43,621 bases of DNA from an uncultured Prevotellaceae bacterium (GCA_900316265.1 ONCH01000029.1:1-43621); one strand, 5' to 3'; shown: positions 31,402 to 40,408, counted from the stretch's first letter. Notes: generated from the letters alone by a model not told the origin. Program-made: numbers and translations.

Positions 31402-32907
31402 ATGAAAAGACTCACATCATACATCCTGTATCTGACATTCGCCATCTTGCTGGTGGCCTGTGGTCCGTCAGTTCCCACCGATTATACGCAGTCGGACAAA
31501 TTGCCCGCCATCTATCCTGACTATGCACAGGTGACAATACCTGTAAATATGGCACCGCTGAGTTTTGAATTTGACGGAGAGGCTGACGAGATGGTGGCCC
31601 GCTATGCTGTTGGCGACGATGATATCGTGTGCAACGGACAGCCTGATATTGACAAATGGCACTCGTTGGCTGAGAAAGCCAAGGGCAAGTCTATTACCGT
31701 TGATGTCTATACACGAAACGGTGACGAGTGGACCCGCTTCAAACCCTTCGAGATATTCGTGTCGCCAGACTCCATCGACCCTTATATCAGCTATCGTCTG
31801 ATAGCCCCGTCGTTCATCTCCTACGAGGCACTGACCATCAATCAACGCTGCTTGGAGAACTATGACGAGAGCGTTATCTACGACAATATCCTCTGCGGTT
31901 TCGAGAAAGACGGCCAGTGCATCAATTGTCACCATTATCAAAACTACAATCCGGAGCGCGTGCAGTTCCATGCCCGTCAGAACCTGGGTGGTACAGTTGT
32001 TGCCTATGACGGTAAGCTGAAGAAGGTGAACATGCGCAACGACTCTATCCTCTCTGCTGGCGTTTATCCAGCCTGGCACCCGTGGCTGAACCTCATTGTC
32101 TATGCTACCGACAAGACCAGTCAGAACTTCCATACTGTTGACCCCAACAAGGTGGAGGTGTGCGACGAGGAGAGCGACATCATTGTCTATGACGTGGAGA
32201 CTGACGAGGTGACGAATCTGGAGAATAGCGACAGCGAGTTTGAGGTATTCCCAGCGTGGGCTCCTGATGGTAAGATGCTCTATTACTGCAGCGCCCACTT
32301 TGAGCGTAAGGACACCACGGGTAAAAAGAGCTCTGAGGTGTATAAGCGCTACAAAGAGGTGAAGTACAATATCTATCGCAAGTCCTTCGACCCTGAGACA
32401 CGTCAGTTCGGTCCACGCGAAATGGTGTTCGATGCAGCTGCCATTGACAGTAGCGCCACGTGGCCTCGCATCTCGCCTGACGGTCGCTATCTCTTGTTCA
32501 CGATGGGTCACTATGGCTACTTCCACATCTGGCACCATGATGCCGACCTGTGGCTGATGGATTTAACAAATAGTGAAGTACGCCCCTTTGCAGAAGTCAA
32601 CAGTCCCGATACGGAGAGCTACCACTCGTGGTCGAGCAACGGACGCTGGATTATTATCAGCAGTCGTCGTAACGATGGTACCTTCACGCGGCCTTTCATA
32701 GCTCATGTCGATAAGGACGGCCACGCCACGAAACCCTTCGAATTGCCTTGCGAGGACCCCAACTATCATCGCGAGTTCATGCGCAGCTATAACATTCCTG
32801 AATTCATGTCGGGACCTGTCACCATTACTCCGCAGACCTTTGCCGATGTGTTCAAGGGAGATGCTGTTAACGTCAAGTACAAATCATCATATTCCCAACA
32901 ACAATGA
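31402..32907 (+). CDS. TolB-like beta-propeller lipoprotein with a CxxCH heme motif
   Basis: 501 residues. A lipoprotein signal ends in LLVAC with Cys20, so it is anchored in a membrane outside the cytoplasm. An N-terminal beta domain (about 40-140) is followed by Cys173-Ile-Asn-Cys176-His177 (DGQCINCHH), a c-type heme attachment motif. A PD40/WD40-like propeller follows, with repeats such as YPAWHPWLNLIVYAT, FPAWAPDGKMLYYCS, WPRISPDGRYLLFTMG and YHSWSSNGRWIIISS. Relatives have been labelled as cytochrome c biogenesis-related, but nothing visible proves that. Only one heme motif is present; an axial ligand partner is not obvious. The stop overlaps the next start. Confidence 0.82.
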   Translation: MKRLTSYILYLTFAILLVACGPSVPTDYTQSDKLPAIYPDYAQVTIPVNMAPLSFEFDGEADEMVARYAVGDDDIVCNGQPDIDKWHSLAEKAKGKSITVDVYTRNGDEWTRFKPFEIFVSPDSIDPYISYRLIAPSFISYEALTINQRCLENYDESVIYDNILCGFEKDGQCINCHHYQNYNPERVQFHARQNLGGTVVAYDGKLKKVNMRNDSILSAGVYPAWHPWLNLIVYATDKTSQNFHTVDPNKVEVCDEESDIIVYDVETDEVTNLENSDSEFEVFPAWAPDGKMLYYCSAHFERKDTTGKKSSEVYKRYKEVKYNIYRKSFDPETRQFGPREMVFDAAAIDSSATWPRISPDGRYLLFTMGHYGYFHIWHHDADLWLMDLTNSEVRPFAEVNSPDTESYHSWSSNGRWIIISSRRNDGTFTRPFIAHVDKDGHATKPFELPCEDPNYHREFMRSYNIPEFMSGPVTITPQTFADVFKGDAVNVKYKSSYSQQQ

Positions 32908-33365
32908 CGAAATTAGACGATGTAGATCTGCAGATACTGAAAACGCTGCAGAAGAATGCCAAGCTGACCACGAAGGAGTTGGCAGATGCTGTTCATCTGA
33001 CGCCTACACCCGTCTTTGAGCGTCAGAAACGGTTGGAGAAGAAGGGCTTCATCAAGAAATATGTGGCTATCCTTGACCCAGAGAAGTTGGACTTGGGACT
33101 ACAGGTGTATTGTAAGGTGAAGTTGAAGCAAATCAATCATGAGATAGCTGATGCTTTTGTGCGTCGTATACAGCGCATCCCTGAGGTGACGGAGTGTTAT
33201 AACACGTCGGGTGCCTATGACTATTTATTAAAAGTACGCGCACGCGACATGAAACAATACCAGGAGTTCGTGCTCAACAAACTGGGCGAGATAGAGAGTC
33301 TGGCCTCCATTGAGAGCACCTTCGTCATGAGCGAGGTGAAGCAGAGCTACGGCATCAATATCTGA
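32904..33365 (+). CDS. Lrp/AsnC-family transcriptional regulator
   Basis: 153 residues. The N-terminal HTH (LDDVDLQILKTLQKNAKLTTKELADAVHLTPTPVFERQKRLEKKGFI, family pattern) is followed by a RAM/AsnC ligand-binding domain with VTECYNTSGAYDYLLKVRARDM and the terminal IESTFVMSEVK. Lrp proteins bind amino acids and regulate amino-acid metabolism genes. The start overlaps the stop of the propeller gene (ATGA), so it is co-translated with a membrane and heme-motif pair, which is unusual. It ends 2 bp from a convergent methyltransferase gene. Confidence 0.95.
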   Translation: MTKLDDVDLQILKTLQKNAKLTTKELADAVHLTPTPVFERQKRLEKKGFIKKYVAILDPEKLDLGLQVYCKVKLKQINHEIADAFVRRIQRIPEVTECYNTSGAYDYLLKVRARDMKQYQEFVLNKLGEIESLASIESTFVMSEVKQSYGINI

Positions 33366-33367
33366 TT

Positions 33368-34162
33368 TTAATGTCTTAGTTCCCAGAAGGTCACAGCAGC
33401 AGCGGCAGCAACGTTCAGCGAGTCAACGCCGTGGGCCATCGGAATCTTGACGGTATAGTCGGCTTCCGTGATGGTTTTCTGTGGCAGTCCGTCACCTTCT
33501 GTTCCCATGATGACAGCCAGGCGCTGTTCTGCTTTCAGCTGTGGATTGTCCAACGAGATGCTATTTTCGCTGAGTGCCATTGCTGCGGTCTTGAAACCAT
33601 AGTCGTGGAGCGTTTTGGCACTGTCTATCCACGTCCAGGGAACGAGGAAGACGCTACCCATCGACACACGGACAGCACGACGGTTCAAAGGGTCACAGGT
33701 GTCGCGTGTCAGCAGTACAGCATCGATACCCAAGGCGGCTGCCGAGCGGAAGATGGCACCAATATTTGTGGTGTCGGTAACGGCCTCAATGACCACGACG
33801 CGACGGGCGTCTTTCAGCACATCAGCTATCGCAGGAAACGGCTTGCGGCGCATGGCACACAATACACCACGCGTCAAGGTGTAACCAGTCAGTTGGGCGA
33901 GCAGTTCGCGGTCTCCAGTATAGATAGGTATCTCGCCAACACGTTCCACGATGTCTGCTGCGTCACCTGTAATATGCTTGCTTTCACAGAGTAGGGCAGT
34001 AGGCTCCCAACCGGCATCCAGCGCTACACGGATAACCTTCGGACTCTCGGCAATGAATAGTCCCTTCTCTGGTTCCAGTTCCATGCGCAACTGAGCTTCG
34101 GTGAGCGTGCTGAACACCTCTAAGCCTGCTTGCTGTAGTGACGAAATCTCGATGATATTCAT
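33368..34162 (-). CDS. SpoU/TrmH-family RNA 2'-O-methyltransferase
   Basis: 264 residues with an N-terminal substrate-binding part (1-100) and a SPOUT catalytic domain. The three motifs are NIGAIFRSAAALGIDAVLL (motif 1, with the conserved Asn and Arg), IMGTEGDGLP (motif 2) and IPMAHGVDSLNVAAAAAVTFW (motif 3, knot). It methylates rRNA or tRNA ribose; the target is not determined by sequence. Divergent from tRNA-Arg. Confidence 0.93.
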   Translation of the reverse strand: MNIIEISSLQQAGLEVFSTLTEAQLRMELEPEKGLFIAESPKVIRVALDAGWEPTALLCESKHITGDAADIVERVGEIPIYTGDRELLAQLTGYTLTRGVLCAMRRKPFPAIADVLKDARRVVVIEAVTDTTNIGAIFRSAAALGIDAVLLTRDTCDPLNRRAVRVSMGSVFLVPWTWIDSAKTLHDYGFKTAAMALSENSISLDNPQLKAEQRLAVIMGTEGDGLPQKTITEADYTVKIPMAHGVDSLNVAAAAAVTFWELRH

Positions 34163-34213
34163 TTAAATAGAAAGAAATTGCGTTTTTTATTTTGTATTTT
34201 GCCAAGATATTTG

Positions 34214-34221
34214 TAACTTTG
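34214..34221 (+). promoter_or_regulatory. Promoter of tRNA-Arg
   Basis: TAACTTTG (-7) followed by CA, with TTG at 34192-34194 and a 19-bp spacer; the tRNA begins 13 nt downstream. Confidence 0.75.
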
Positions 34222-34233
34222 CAGCCGCAAAAC

Positions 34234-34307
34234 GGTCTGGTAGCTCAGCTGGATAGAGCAACAGCCTTCTAAGCTGTGGGTCTCGGGTTCGAATCCCGAC
34301 CGGATCA
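34234..34307 (+). tRNA. tRNA-Arg(TCT)
   Basis: 74 nt with a complete cloverleaf: acceptor GGTCTGG/CCGGATC (two G-U pairs), D-arm GCTCAGCTGGATAGAGC, anticodon stem ACAGC/GCTGT with loop CTTCTAA (anticodon TCT, reads AGA), and T-arm TCGGGTTCGAATCCCGA. The CCA end is not encoded. Confidence 0.95.
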
Positions 34308-34310
34308 CTG

Positions 34311-34341
34311 AAGAGGTAACCACTATGGCTGCCTCTTTTTT
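34311..34341. terminator. Terminator between tRNA-Arg and tex
   Basis: AAGAGGTAACCA (34311-34322) pairs with TGGCTGCCTCTT (34326-34337), allowing one mismatch and one G-U, then a T run. The converging tex gene ends at its edge, so it may serve both directions. Confidence 0.75.
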
Positions 34342-36493
34342 ATTTCATATTCTTCATGCTGAGCGAGATGCGTTGGCGACGCAGGTCGACACCAATCACG
34401 CGAACGCGGACATGTTGGTGCAGTCGGACCACCTGTGTGGGGTCGCTGACGTATTTGTTGGCCAACTGTGACACGTGAACCAGTCCGTCTTGGTGAACGC
34501 CGATATCTACGAAGGCGCCGAAGTTGGTGATATTGGTTACAATACCAGGCAGTTCCATGCCTTCGTGCAGGTCTTCAATGGTCTGTACGCTATTGTCGAA
34601 TTCAAACTCCTCTATCTGTTCACGAGGGTCGCGGCCAGGCTTCTCCAACTCCTTCATGATGTCTGTCAGGGTGGGCAGACCGACCTCATCTGTGACGTAC
34701 TGTTTGATGTCTATCTGTGAACGTTTGGTAGCATCGCTTATCAGGTCGCTGACACTGCAATGCTGGTCCTTCGCCATCTGTTCTACCACGTGGTAGCTCT
34801 CTGGGTGAACGGCCGAGTTGTCCAGTGGATTCTTGGCATCGGGGATGCGCAGGAAACCGGCACATTGCTGATAGGCAGCAGGACCCAGTCGGGGCACCTT
34901 CTTCAGCTGTGCACGACTGGTGAAGGCTCCGTTCTCCTTCCTGTAGTCCACGATATTCTGAGCCAGCACCGGTCCCAGTCCGCTGACATAGGTCAGCAGG
35001 TGTTGCGAGGCGGTATTCAGGTTGACGCCCACCAGGTTCACGCAACTCTCTACGGTCTGATCGAGGGTGTGCTTCAGCTGACTCTGGTCCACGTCGTGCT
35101 GATATTGTCCCACGCCAATGCTTTTCGGGTCTATCTTCACCAGTTCTGCCAGCGGGTCCATCAGTCGGCGACCAATGCTGACTGCACCACGAACGGTGAC
35201 GTCCTCGTCGGGAAACTCGTCGCGGGCCACCTTCGAGGCACTATACACCGAGGCACCATCCTCGCTGACGACGAAGATGGTGGGCGCAGGTTTGCCTTGC
35301 GCCATTTCCTTCAGCGCATCTTCCACAAATTCTTTCGTCTCACGGCTGGCAGTACCATTACCAATGGCGATGGCCTCTATCTGGAATTTCTTCACCATGT
35401 CTTGCAGATGCATGGTGGCTTGCATGCGATGATTGATGGGCGGGTGGGGGAAGATGGCTTCGTGGTGCAACAGGTTGCCCTGCGCATCAAGGCAGACCAC
35501 CTTACAACCCGTGCGGAAACCGGGGTCGATACCCATCACGCGCTTCTGTCCCAGTGGCGCACCAAGCAACAATTGACGCAGATTCTCGGCAAACACGCGG
35601 ATAGCCTCTTCGTCAGCCTTCTGCTTGCTGAGGTTCATGAACTCTGTCTCTATCGAGGGCAACAGCAGGCGCTTGTAACCGTCCTCTATGGCCTCTGCCA
35701 CCAGTCGTTGGCAGGCTCCGTTGCCACGAACATAGTTACGTTGCAGACGCTCTACGGCCTCGTCGTCGTCGATAGTGATGCTGACGCGCAATATACCCTC
35801 GCTCTCGCCACGGCGCATGGCCAGCAGCCTATGACTGGAACAACGCTTCAGCGGCTCTTCCCACTCAAAGTAGTCGCTGAATTTCTGCGCCTCGTCGCTG
35901 TCTTTCTTAGCTTTTACAACCTTTGATTCGATGAAGGCCTCACGACGGAAAGCCGAGCGCACCTGATTGCGCGAACGCTCGTCTTCGCTCATCTGTTCGG
36001 CAATGATATCCTGAGCACCCTTCAGACAATCCGCGACGGCCAAACCATCGCGCACAAAGCGCTGGGCGGCACGCTTGGGGTCTTGCTCACGCTGCAGCAA
36101 CAGCAACTGTGCCAGTGGCTCCAGTCCTTGTTCGCGGGCCACTTGTGCCCTTGTCCTGCGCTTGGGCTTATAGGGCAGGTAGATGTCCTCCAGAACTGTC
36201 GACTCCCAACAGTCATCGATGCGCTTCTGCAGTTCGGGCGTCATCTTGCCCAATTCCGTAATCGTCTTGACCACGGTGTCCTTACGCTTCGCAATCTCCT
36301 GCAACTGTTCCAGACGGTTACTGATAGCGGTTATCTGCACCTCATCCAGTCCACCCGTCCGCTCTTTGCGGTAGCGAGAGATAAACGGAATGGTACAACC
36401 CTCGTCCAGCAACTTCAGTGTGTTCTCCACAGCATGCTCCTGCAGGTGCAGTTCCGTGCTGATGAGTTTTGTGAATATCTTGATATTTTCCAT
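34340..36493 (-). CDS. tex: Tex-family RNA-binding transcription accessory protein
   Basis: 717 residues. Tex proteins bind nucleic acid and influence transcription and stress fitness. Domain order is an N-terminal helical domain (PFISRYRKERTGGLDEVQI, early), a YqgF/RuvX-like RNase H fold (VMGIDPGFRTGCKVVCLDAQG, IAIGNGTASRETKEFV), helix-hairpin-helix motifs (LNTASQHLLTYVSGLGPVLAQNIVDYRKENG), a one-helix region, and a C-terminal S1 domain (GMELPGIVTNITNFGAFVDIGVHQDGLVHVSQ). Monocistronic and leftward. Confidence 0.96.
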   Translation of the reverse strand: MENIKIFTKLISTELHLQEHAVENTLKLLDEGCTIPFISRYRKERTGGLDEVQITAISNRLEQLQEIAKRKDTVVKTITELGKMTPELQKRIDDCWESTVLEDIYLPYKPKRRTRAQVAREQGLEPLAQLLLLQREQDPKRAAQRFVRDGLAVADCLKGAQDIIAEQMSEDERSRNQVRSAFRREAFIESKVVKAKKDSDEAQKFSDYFEWEEPLKRCSSHRLLAMRRGESEGILRVSITIDDDEAVERLQRNYVRGNGACQRLVAEAIEDGYKRLLLPSIETEFMNLSKQKADEEAIRVFAENLRQLLLGAPLGQKRVMGIDPGFRTGCKVVCLDAQGNLLHHEAIFPHPPINHRMQATMHLQDMVKKFQIEAIAIGNGTASRETKEFVEDALKEMAQGKPAPTIFVVSEDGASVYSASKVARDEFPDEDVTVRGAVSIGRRLMDPLAELVKIDPKSIGVGQYQHDVDQSQLKHTLDQTVESCVNLVGVNLNTASQHLLTYVSGLGPVLAQNIVDYRKENGAFTSRAQLKKVPRLGPAAYQQCAGFLRIPDAKNPLDNSAVHPESYHVVEQMAKDQHCSVSDLISDATKRSQIDIKQYVTDEVGLPTLTDIMKELEKPGRDPREQIEEFEFDNSVQTIEDLHEGMELPGIVTNITNFGAFVDIGVHQDGLVHVSQLANKYVSDPTQVVRLHQHVRVRVIGVDLRRQRISLSMKNMK

Positions 36494-36512
36494 CTTCGCT
36501 TTTTCTTTTCTG

Positions 36513-36520
36513 CAAAGTTA
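36513..36520 (-). promoter_or_regulatory. Promoter of tex
   Basis: The minus strand reads TAACTTTG, with TTG (plus CAA at 36540-36542) at a 19-bp spacer, 20 nt before the tex start. Confidence 0.75.
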
Positions 36521-36648
36521 GTGCAAACCGAGTGAAATGCAAAATAAATTACGATTTATTTTCATTTCTCACACTTGAAGGTATGAAGTGTGGCGTTGCA
36601 ATCCGAGGTGCAGCCTTCCTTCTCCAAGGGAGAAAGATACAAAAGAAG

Positions 36649-36677
36649 AGAGGTGAAACCGTTGTGGTTCCACCTCT
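36649..36677 (-). terminator. Terminator of nifJ
   Basis: AGAGGTGAAACC and GGTTCCACCTCT form a 12-bp stem with a 5-nt loop. The one mismatch is a G-U pair in the minus-strand RNA, and the stem is followed on that strand by CTTCTTTT. Confidence 0.8.
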
Positions 36678-36721
36678 TTAATATAATAGGATAGGGGATT
36701 ACCCTAAACTTCTCGTCGGAA

Positions 36722-38548
36722 TTAATCCTCCCAGTTCTCCTGAGACTTGCGGATGTAAGTCTTGTAGCGGAGCTGAGCCATCTTCTGAGCCTCGGCGAAG
36801 AGTTCCTCGGCCTCGTTAGGATAAGCCTTCTTAACAGAGAGGTAGCGAACCTCACCAAGCAGGAAGTCGTGGAAGTTCTCCCAGTTAGGCTCCTTAGAGT
36901 CGAGAGAGAATGGGTTCTTGCCTTCCTCAGCGAGAGCTGGGTTGTAGCGCCACAGGTGCCAGTAACCGCACTCAACAGCCTTCTTCTCCTCAGCCTGGCT
37001 CTTACCCATACCGCCCTTGGCCTTCAGACCGTGGTTGATACATGGAGCGTAAGCGATGATGATAGAAGGTCCGTGCCAAGCTTCGGCCTCGCGGATAGCC
37101 TTCAGGGTCTGAGCGTGGTCAGCACCCATCGCAATCTGAGCGACATATACATATCCGTAGGTGGTAGCAATCATACCCAGATCCTTCTTGCGGATGCGCT
37201 TACCCTGAGCTGCGAACTGAGCAATAGCACCGAGAGGAGTAGCCTTAGAGGCCTGACCGCCAGTGTTAGAGTAAACCTCAGTATCGAGCACGAGGATGTT
37301 AACGTCCTCACCAGAAGCGATAACGTGGTCGAGACCACCGTAACCGATATCGTAAGAAGCACCATCACCACCGATGATCCACTGGCTGCGCTTTACGAGG
37401 TAGTGGTCGAGGGTCTTCAGCTCGGTGCATACGGGGCAACCAGCGGCAGCGCCAGCAGCAATCTGCTCGCGAAGCTTTGGAGCAATCTCCTTGGTCTTCT
37501 CGGCATCGTCCTTGTTGTCGATCCACTCCTGAGCCAGAGCCTTGTACTCAGCGCTGGTCTTGTCGCTCTCAATCATCTCCTGGAGCAGCTTAGCTACGCG
37601 CTCCTTCATCTTCTTGTTACCCAGAGCCATACCGAGACCGAACTCGCAGAAGTCCTCGAACAGAGAGTTGTTGAAGACAGGACCCTGACCCTTCTCGTTC
37701 TTAGTATAAGGTGTAGAAGGAATAGAAGCAGAGTAGATTGAAGAACAACCAGTAGCGTTGGCAATCATCTGACGGTCACCGAACAGCTGAGAAATCAGCT
37801 TCACGTATGGAGTCTCACCGCAACCAGAGCAAGCGCCAGAGAACTCAAACAGAGGCTGAGCGAACTGAGAGTTCTTCACGTTAGACTTGATGTCAACCAG
37901 GTGCTGCTTAGAAGGAACCTTCACCAGCTTATCCCAATCGGCAGCCATCTTCTTGTTCTCGGTGGTGTCGGGGTTGAATGGAACCATTGTGAGGGCCTTG
38001 CCAGTCTTAGGATTACCTGGGCAGATGTCAGCGCAGTTGCCGCAACCCAGACAGTCAAGTACTGAAGGCTCGATAACGAAGTGCATGCCCTTCATTGCGG
38101 CGGGTGCCTTCATTTCGAGGGTCTCAAGACCGTCGAAACCTGCCAGCTCCTCATCAGTGAGGACGAATGGACGGATGGCAGCGTGAGGACAGATATATGC
38201 ACACTGGTTACACTGGATACAGTTGTCCTTGTTCCAAGCAGGAACGAAGGCCTCTACACCGCGCTTCTCGTAAGCGGCTGTACCAACCTGCCAAGAACCA
38301 TCAACAGTATTGTGCTTAACGAAGTCAGAAACCTTCAGCAGGTCACCGGCCTGAGCGTTGATAGGACGAACGAGCTCCTTAACGAATGCGGGAGCGTTGT
38401 CAGCCTTCACCTCATCGTCGGGCAGGTTTGCCCACTCGGGCTTCACGGTCAGCTGCTGGTACTCACCACCACGGTCGATAGCAGCGTAGTTCTTGTCAAC
38501 TACGTCCTGACCCTTAGCACCGTAAGACTTCAAGGCAGCAGCCTTCAT
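36722..38548 (-). CDS. nifJ: Pyruvate:ferredoxin (flavodoxin) oxidoreductase, C-terminal piece
   Basis: 608 residues from an ATG one base after the stop of the N-terminal piece. It holds the linker region, then two ferredoxin-type clusters (CIQCNQCAYICPHAA and CLGCGNCADICPGNP), then the thiamine-diphosphate domain: CSGCGETPY near its start (cluster-ligand region), IGGDGASYDIGYGGLDH (TPP and magnesium site), NTGGQASKATPLG and AYAPCINHG. It cannot oxidise pyruvate without the N-terminal piece. The first residues MKAAALKSYG repeat the last residues of that piece because of a 19-bp duplication. Together the pieces equal one normal NifJ chain (about 1190 residues). Confidence 0.93.
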   Translation of the reverse strand: MKAAALKSYGAKGQDVVDKNYAAIDRGGEYQQLTVKPEWANLPDDEVKADNAPAFVKELVRPINAQAGDLLKVSDFVKHNTVDGSWQVGTAAYEKRGVEAFVPAWNKDNCIQCNQCAYICPHAAIRPFVLTDEELAGFDGLETLEMKAPAAMKGMHFVIEPSVLDCLGCGNCADICPGNPKTGKALTMVPFNPDTTENKKMAADWDKLVKVPSKQHLVDIKSNVKNSQFAQPLFEFSGACSGCGETPYVKLISQLFGDRQMIANATGCSSIYSASIPSTPYTKNEKGQGPVFNNSLFEDFCEFGLGMALGNKKMKERVAKLLQEMIESDKTSAEYKALAQEWIDNKDDAEKTKEIAPKLREQIAAGAAAGCPVCTELKTLDHYLVKRSQWIIGGDGASYDIGYGGLDHVIASGEDVNILVLDTEVYSNTGGQASKATPLGAIAQFAAQGKRIRKKDLGMIATTYGYVYVAQIAMGADHAQTLKAIREAEAWHGPSIIIAYAPCINHGLKAKGGMGKSQAEEKKAVECGYWHLWRYNPALAEEGKNPFSLDSKEPNWENFHDFLLGEVRYLSVKKAYPNEAEELFAEAQKMAQLRYKTYIRKSQENWED

Positions 38549-38570
38549 CTTAGGCAGCAGCCTTCATCTT
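38533..38570 (-). repeat. Perfect 19-bp tandem duplication splitting nifJ
   Basis: The 19-mer AGGCAGCAGCCTTCATCTT (plus strand) occurs at 38533-38551 and again at 38552-38570 with no difference. On the coding strand the first unit gives MKAAA then TAA, and the second re-enters with ATG in the frame of the rest of NifJ. Removing one unit restores one uninterrupted reading frame. Confidence 0.95.
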
Positions 38571-40313
38571 TTCAACAGCGAGCTCTACGGGGATAACGCC
38601 GGTGATGCGGAAGAATGCTGACTGCAGAATTGTGTTGGTGCGGTTGCCCAAACCAATTTCCTGTGCAATCTTGGTAGCGTTGATGGTATATACAGTAATG
38701 TTGTTCTGTGCGAAGTAGCGCTTTACCTTGTTAGGCATGAACTTCTCCAGCTCGTCGGCGTCGAAGATGGTGTTCAGCAGGAACTGACCGTTCTTCTGCA
38801 GACCGCGAGTTACATCGTACATGTGGAGGTAAGCCTGAACGTGGCATGCTACGAAGTTTGGTGTAGTTACCAGATAGGTAGAACGAATAGGCGTATCACC
38901 GAAACGCAGGTGAGAGCAGGTGAAACCTCCTGACTTCTTAGAGTCGTATGAGAAATAGGCCTGGCAATACTTGTCGGTGTTGTCACCAATAATCTTTACA
39001 GAGTTCTTGTTAGCACCAACGGTACCATCGGCACCCAGACCATAGAACTTAGCCTGGAACATGCCAGCGCCACCGAGAGCGATCTCCTCAACCTCAGGCA
39101 GAGAGGTGAAAGTAACATCGTCAACGATACCAATGGTAAAGTGGTTCTTGGGCTCAGGCATAGCGAGGTTGTTGAATACGCTGATAATCTGAGCGGGAGT
39201 GGTGTCGTGAGAACCAAGACCGTAGCGGCCTCCCACGATAACAGGACGATTCTCTACATCGAAGAAGGCATCCTTCACGTCGAGGTACAGAGGCTCACCG
39301 TTAGCTCCGGGCTCCTTGGTGCGATCCAGAACAGCAATCTTCTTCACGCTCTTGGGAACAGCTGCCAGCAGGTGCTTCACTGAGAACGGACGATAGAGGT
39401 GAACAGAAATCATACCAACCTTCTGACCATTAGCGTTCAGATAGTCGATAGCCTCGCGGGCTGCATCGGTAGCAGAACCCATCAGGATAATCATGCGGTC
39501 GGCATCCTCAGCTCCATAATAAGAGAAGAGGTGATACTCACGACCAGTAATCTTAGAAATTTCACCCAGGTACTTCTCTACTACTTCAGGAACTGAATCG
39601 TAGTAGGGGTTGCAAGCCTCACGGTGTGTGAAGAAGGTTTCGGGGTTCTCAGCAGTACCGCGAGTGATAGGACGCTCAGGCGACATGGCACGATCGCGGA
39701 AACGCTTGATGTACTCTTCCTTTACCAGCGGACGGATATCCTCCTGGTCCATGAGCTCAATCTTGTGATACTCGTGAGAAGTGCGGAAACCATCGAAGAA
39801 GTTCACGAACGGTACGCAGGTCTCAAGTGTAGCAAGGTGAGCAGCGGCTGTCATATCCATAACCTCCTGTACTGAACCTTCGCAGAGCATAGCAAAACCA
39901 GTCTGACGGCAAGCCATCACGTCCTGGTGGTCACCGAAGATACACAGAGAGTGTGAAGCCAGCGTACGGGCAGAGACGTCGAATACGCAGGGGATCAGCT
40001 CACCGGCAATCTTATACATGTTAGGAATCATCAGGAGCAGACCCTGAGAAGCAGTGAAGGTAGTGGTCAGTGCACCAGCCTGCAGAGAACCGTGAACAGC
40101 ACCAGCTGCACCAGCCTCTGACTGCATTTCCTGAACTGAGACGTTCTGGCCCCAGAGGTTCTTACGACCACGGGCAGCCCACTCGTCAACATGCTCCGCC
40201 ATAGGAGATGACGGGGTGATGGGGTAGATAGCAGCTACCTCCGAGAACATATAACTCACGTGAGCCGCAGCCTCGTTACCATCACAGGTGATAAATTTCT
40301 TTTCTTTAGCCAT
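38550..40313 (-). CDS. nifJ: Pyruvate:ferredoxin (flavodoxin) oxidoreductase, N-terminal piece
   Basis: 587 residues. The enzyme oxidises pyruvate and CoA to acetyl-CoA and CO2, reducing ferredoxin or flavodoxin; it is central to anaerobic fermentation. This piece holds the pyruvate-binding domain (CDGNEAAAHVSYMFSEVAAIYPITPSSPMAE, typical N-terminus; TASQGLLLMIPNMYKIAGE), the transketolase C-like domain (VGMISVHLYRPFSVKHLLAAVP) and the gamma-type domain (GLGADGTVGANKNSVKIIGD, KKSGGFTCSHLRFGDTPIRSTYLV). It stops right after the gamma domain. The break lies at a domain boundary, so the two chains might still assemble, as natural multi-subunit PFORs do. Confidence 0.93.
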   Translation of the reverse strand: MAKEKKFITCDGNEAAAHVSYMFSEVAAIYPITPSSPMAEHVDEWAARGRKNLWGQNVSVQEMQSEAGAAGAVHGSLQAGALTTTFTASQGLLLMIPNMYKIAGELIPCVFDVSARTLASHSLCIFGDHQDVMACRQTGFAMLCEGSVQEVMDMTAAAHLATLETCVPFVNFFDGFRTSHEYHKIELMDQEDIRPLVKEEYIKRFRDRAMSPERPITRGTAENPETFFTHREACNPYYDSVPEVVEKYLGEISKITGREYHLFSYYGAEDADRMIILMGSATDAAREAIDYLNANGQKVGMISVHLYRPFSVKHLLAAVPKSVKKIAVLDRTKEPGANGEPLYLDVKDAFFDVENRPVIVGGRYGLGSHDTTPAQIISVFNNLAMPEPKNHFTIGIVDDVTFTSLPEVEEIALGGAGMFQAKFYGLGADGTVGANKNSVKIIGDNTDKYCQAYFSYDSKKSGGFTCSHLRFGDTPIRSTYLVTTPNFVACHVQAYLHMYDVTRGLQKNGQFLLNTIFDADELEKFMPNKVKRYFAQNNITVYTINATKIAQEIGLGNRTNTILQSAFFRITGVIPVELAVEKMKAAA

Positions 40314-40408
40314 TTGTTTTAAAGATAAATGTATTAAATGAATTAATATCTTCCTATATCCTTTTTATTATAATACCTAAAAATTAGTATTTGTTTATAA
40401 ACGTGTGC

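Noticed and set aside
31468-32538. A 356-codon minus-strand open frame
   Set aside because: Antisense to the propeller lipoprotein gene; no promoter, no recognisable domain.
34760-35926. A 388-codon open frame on the plus strand
   Set aside because: It lies wholly antisense to tex, whose domains are unmistakable; the translation is low in recognisable motifs and reflects codon bias of the opposite strand.
36722-40313. A naturally two-subunit PFOR operon
   Set aside because: The junction is an exact 19-bp tandem duplication inside what reads as one NifJ chain, and the split point does not match the usual subunit borders of multi-subunit enzymes.
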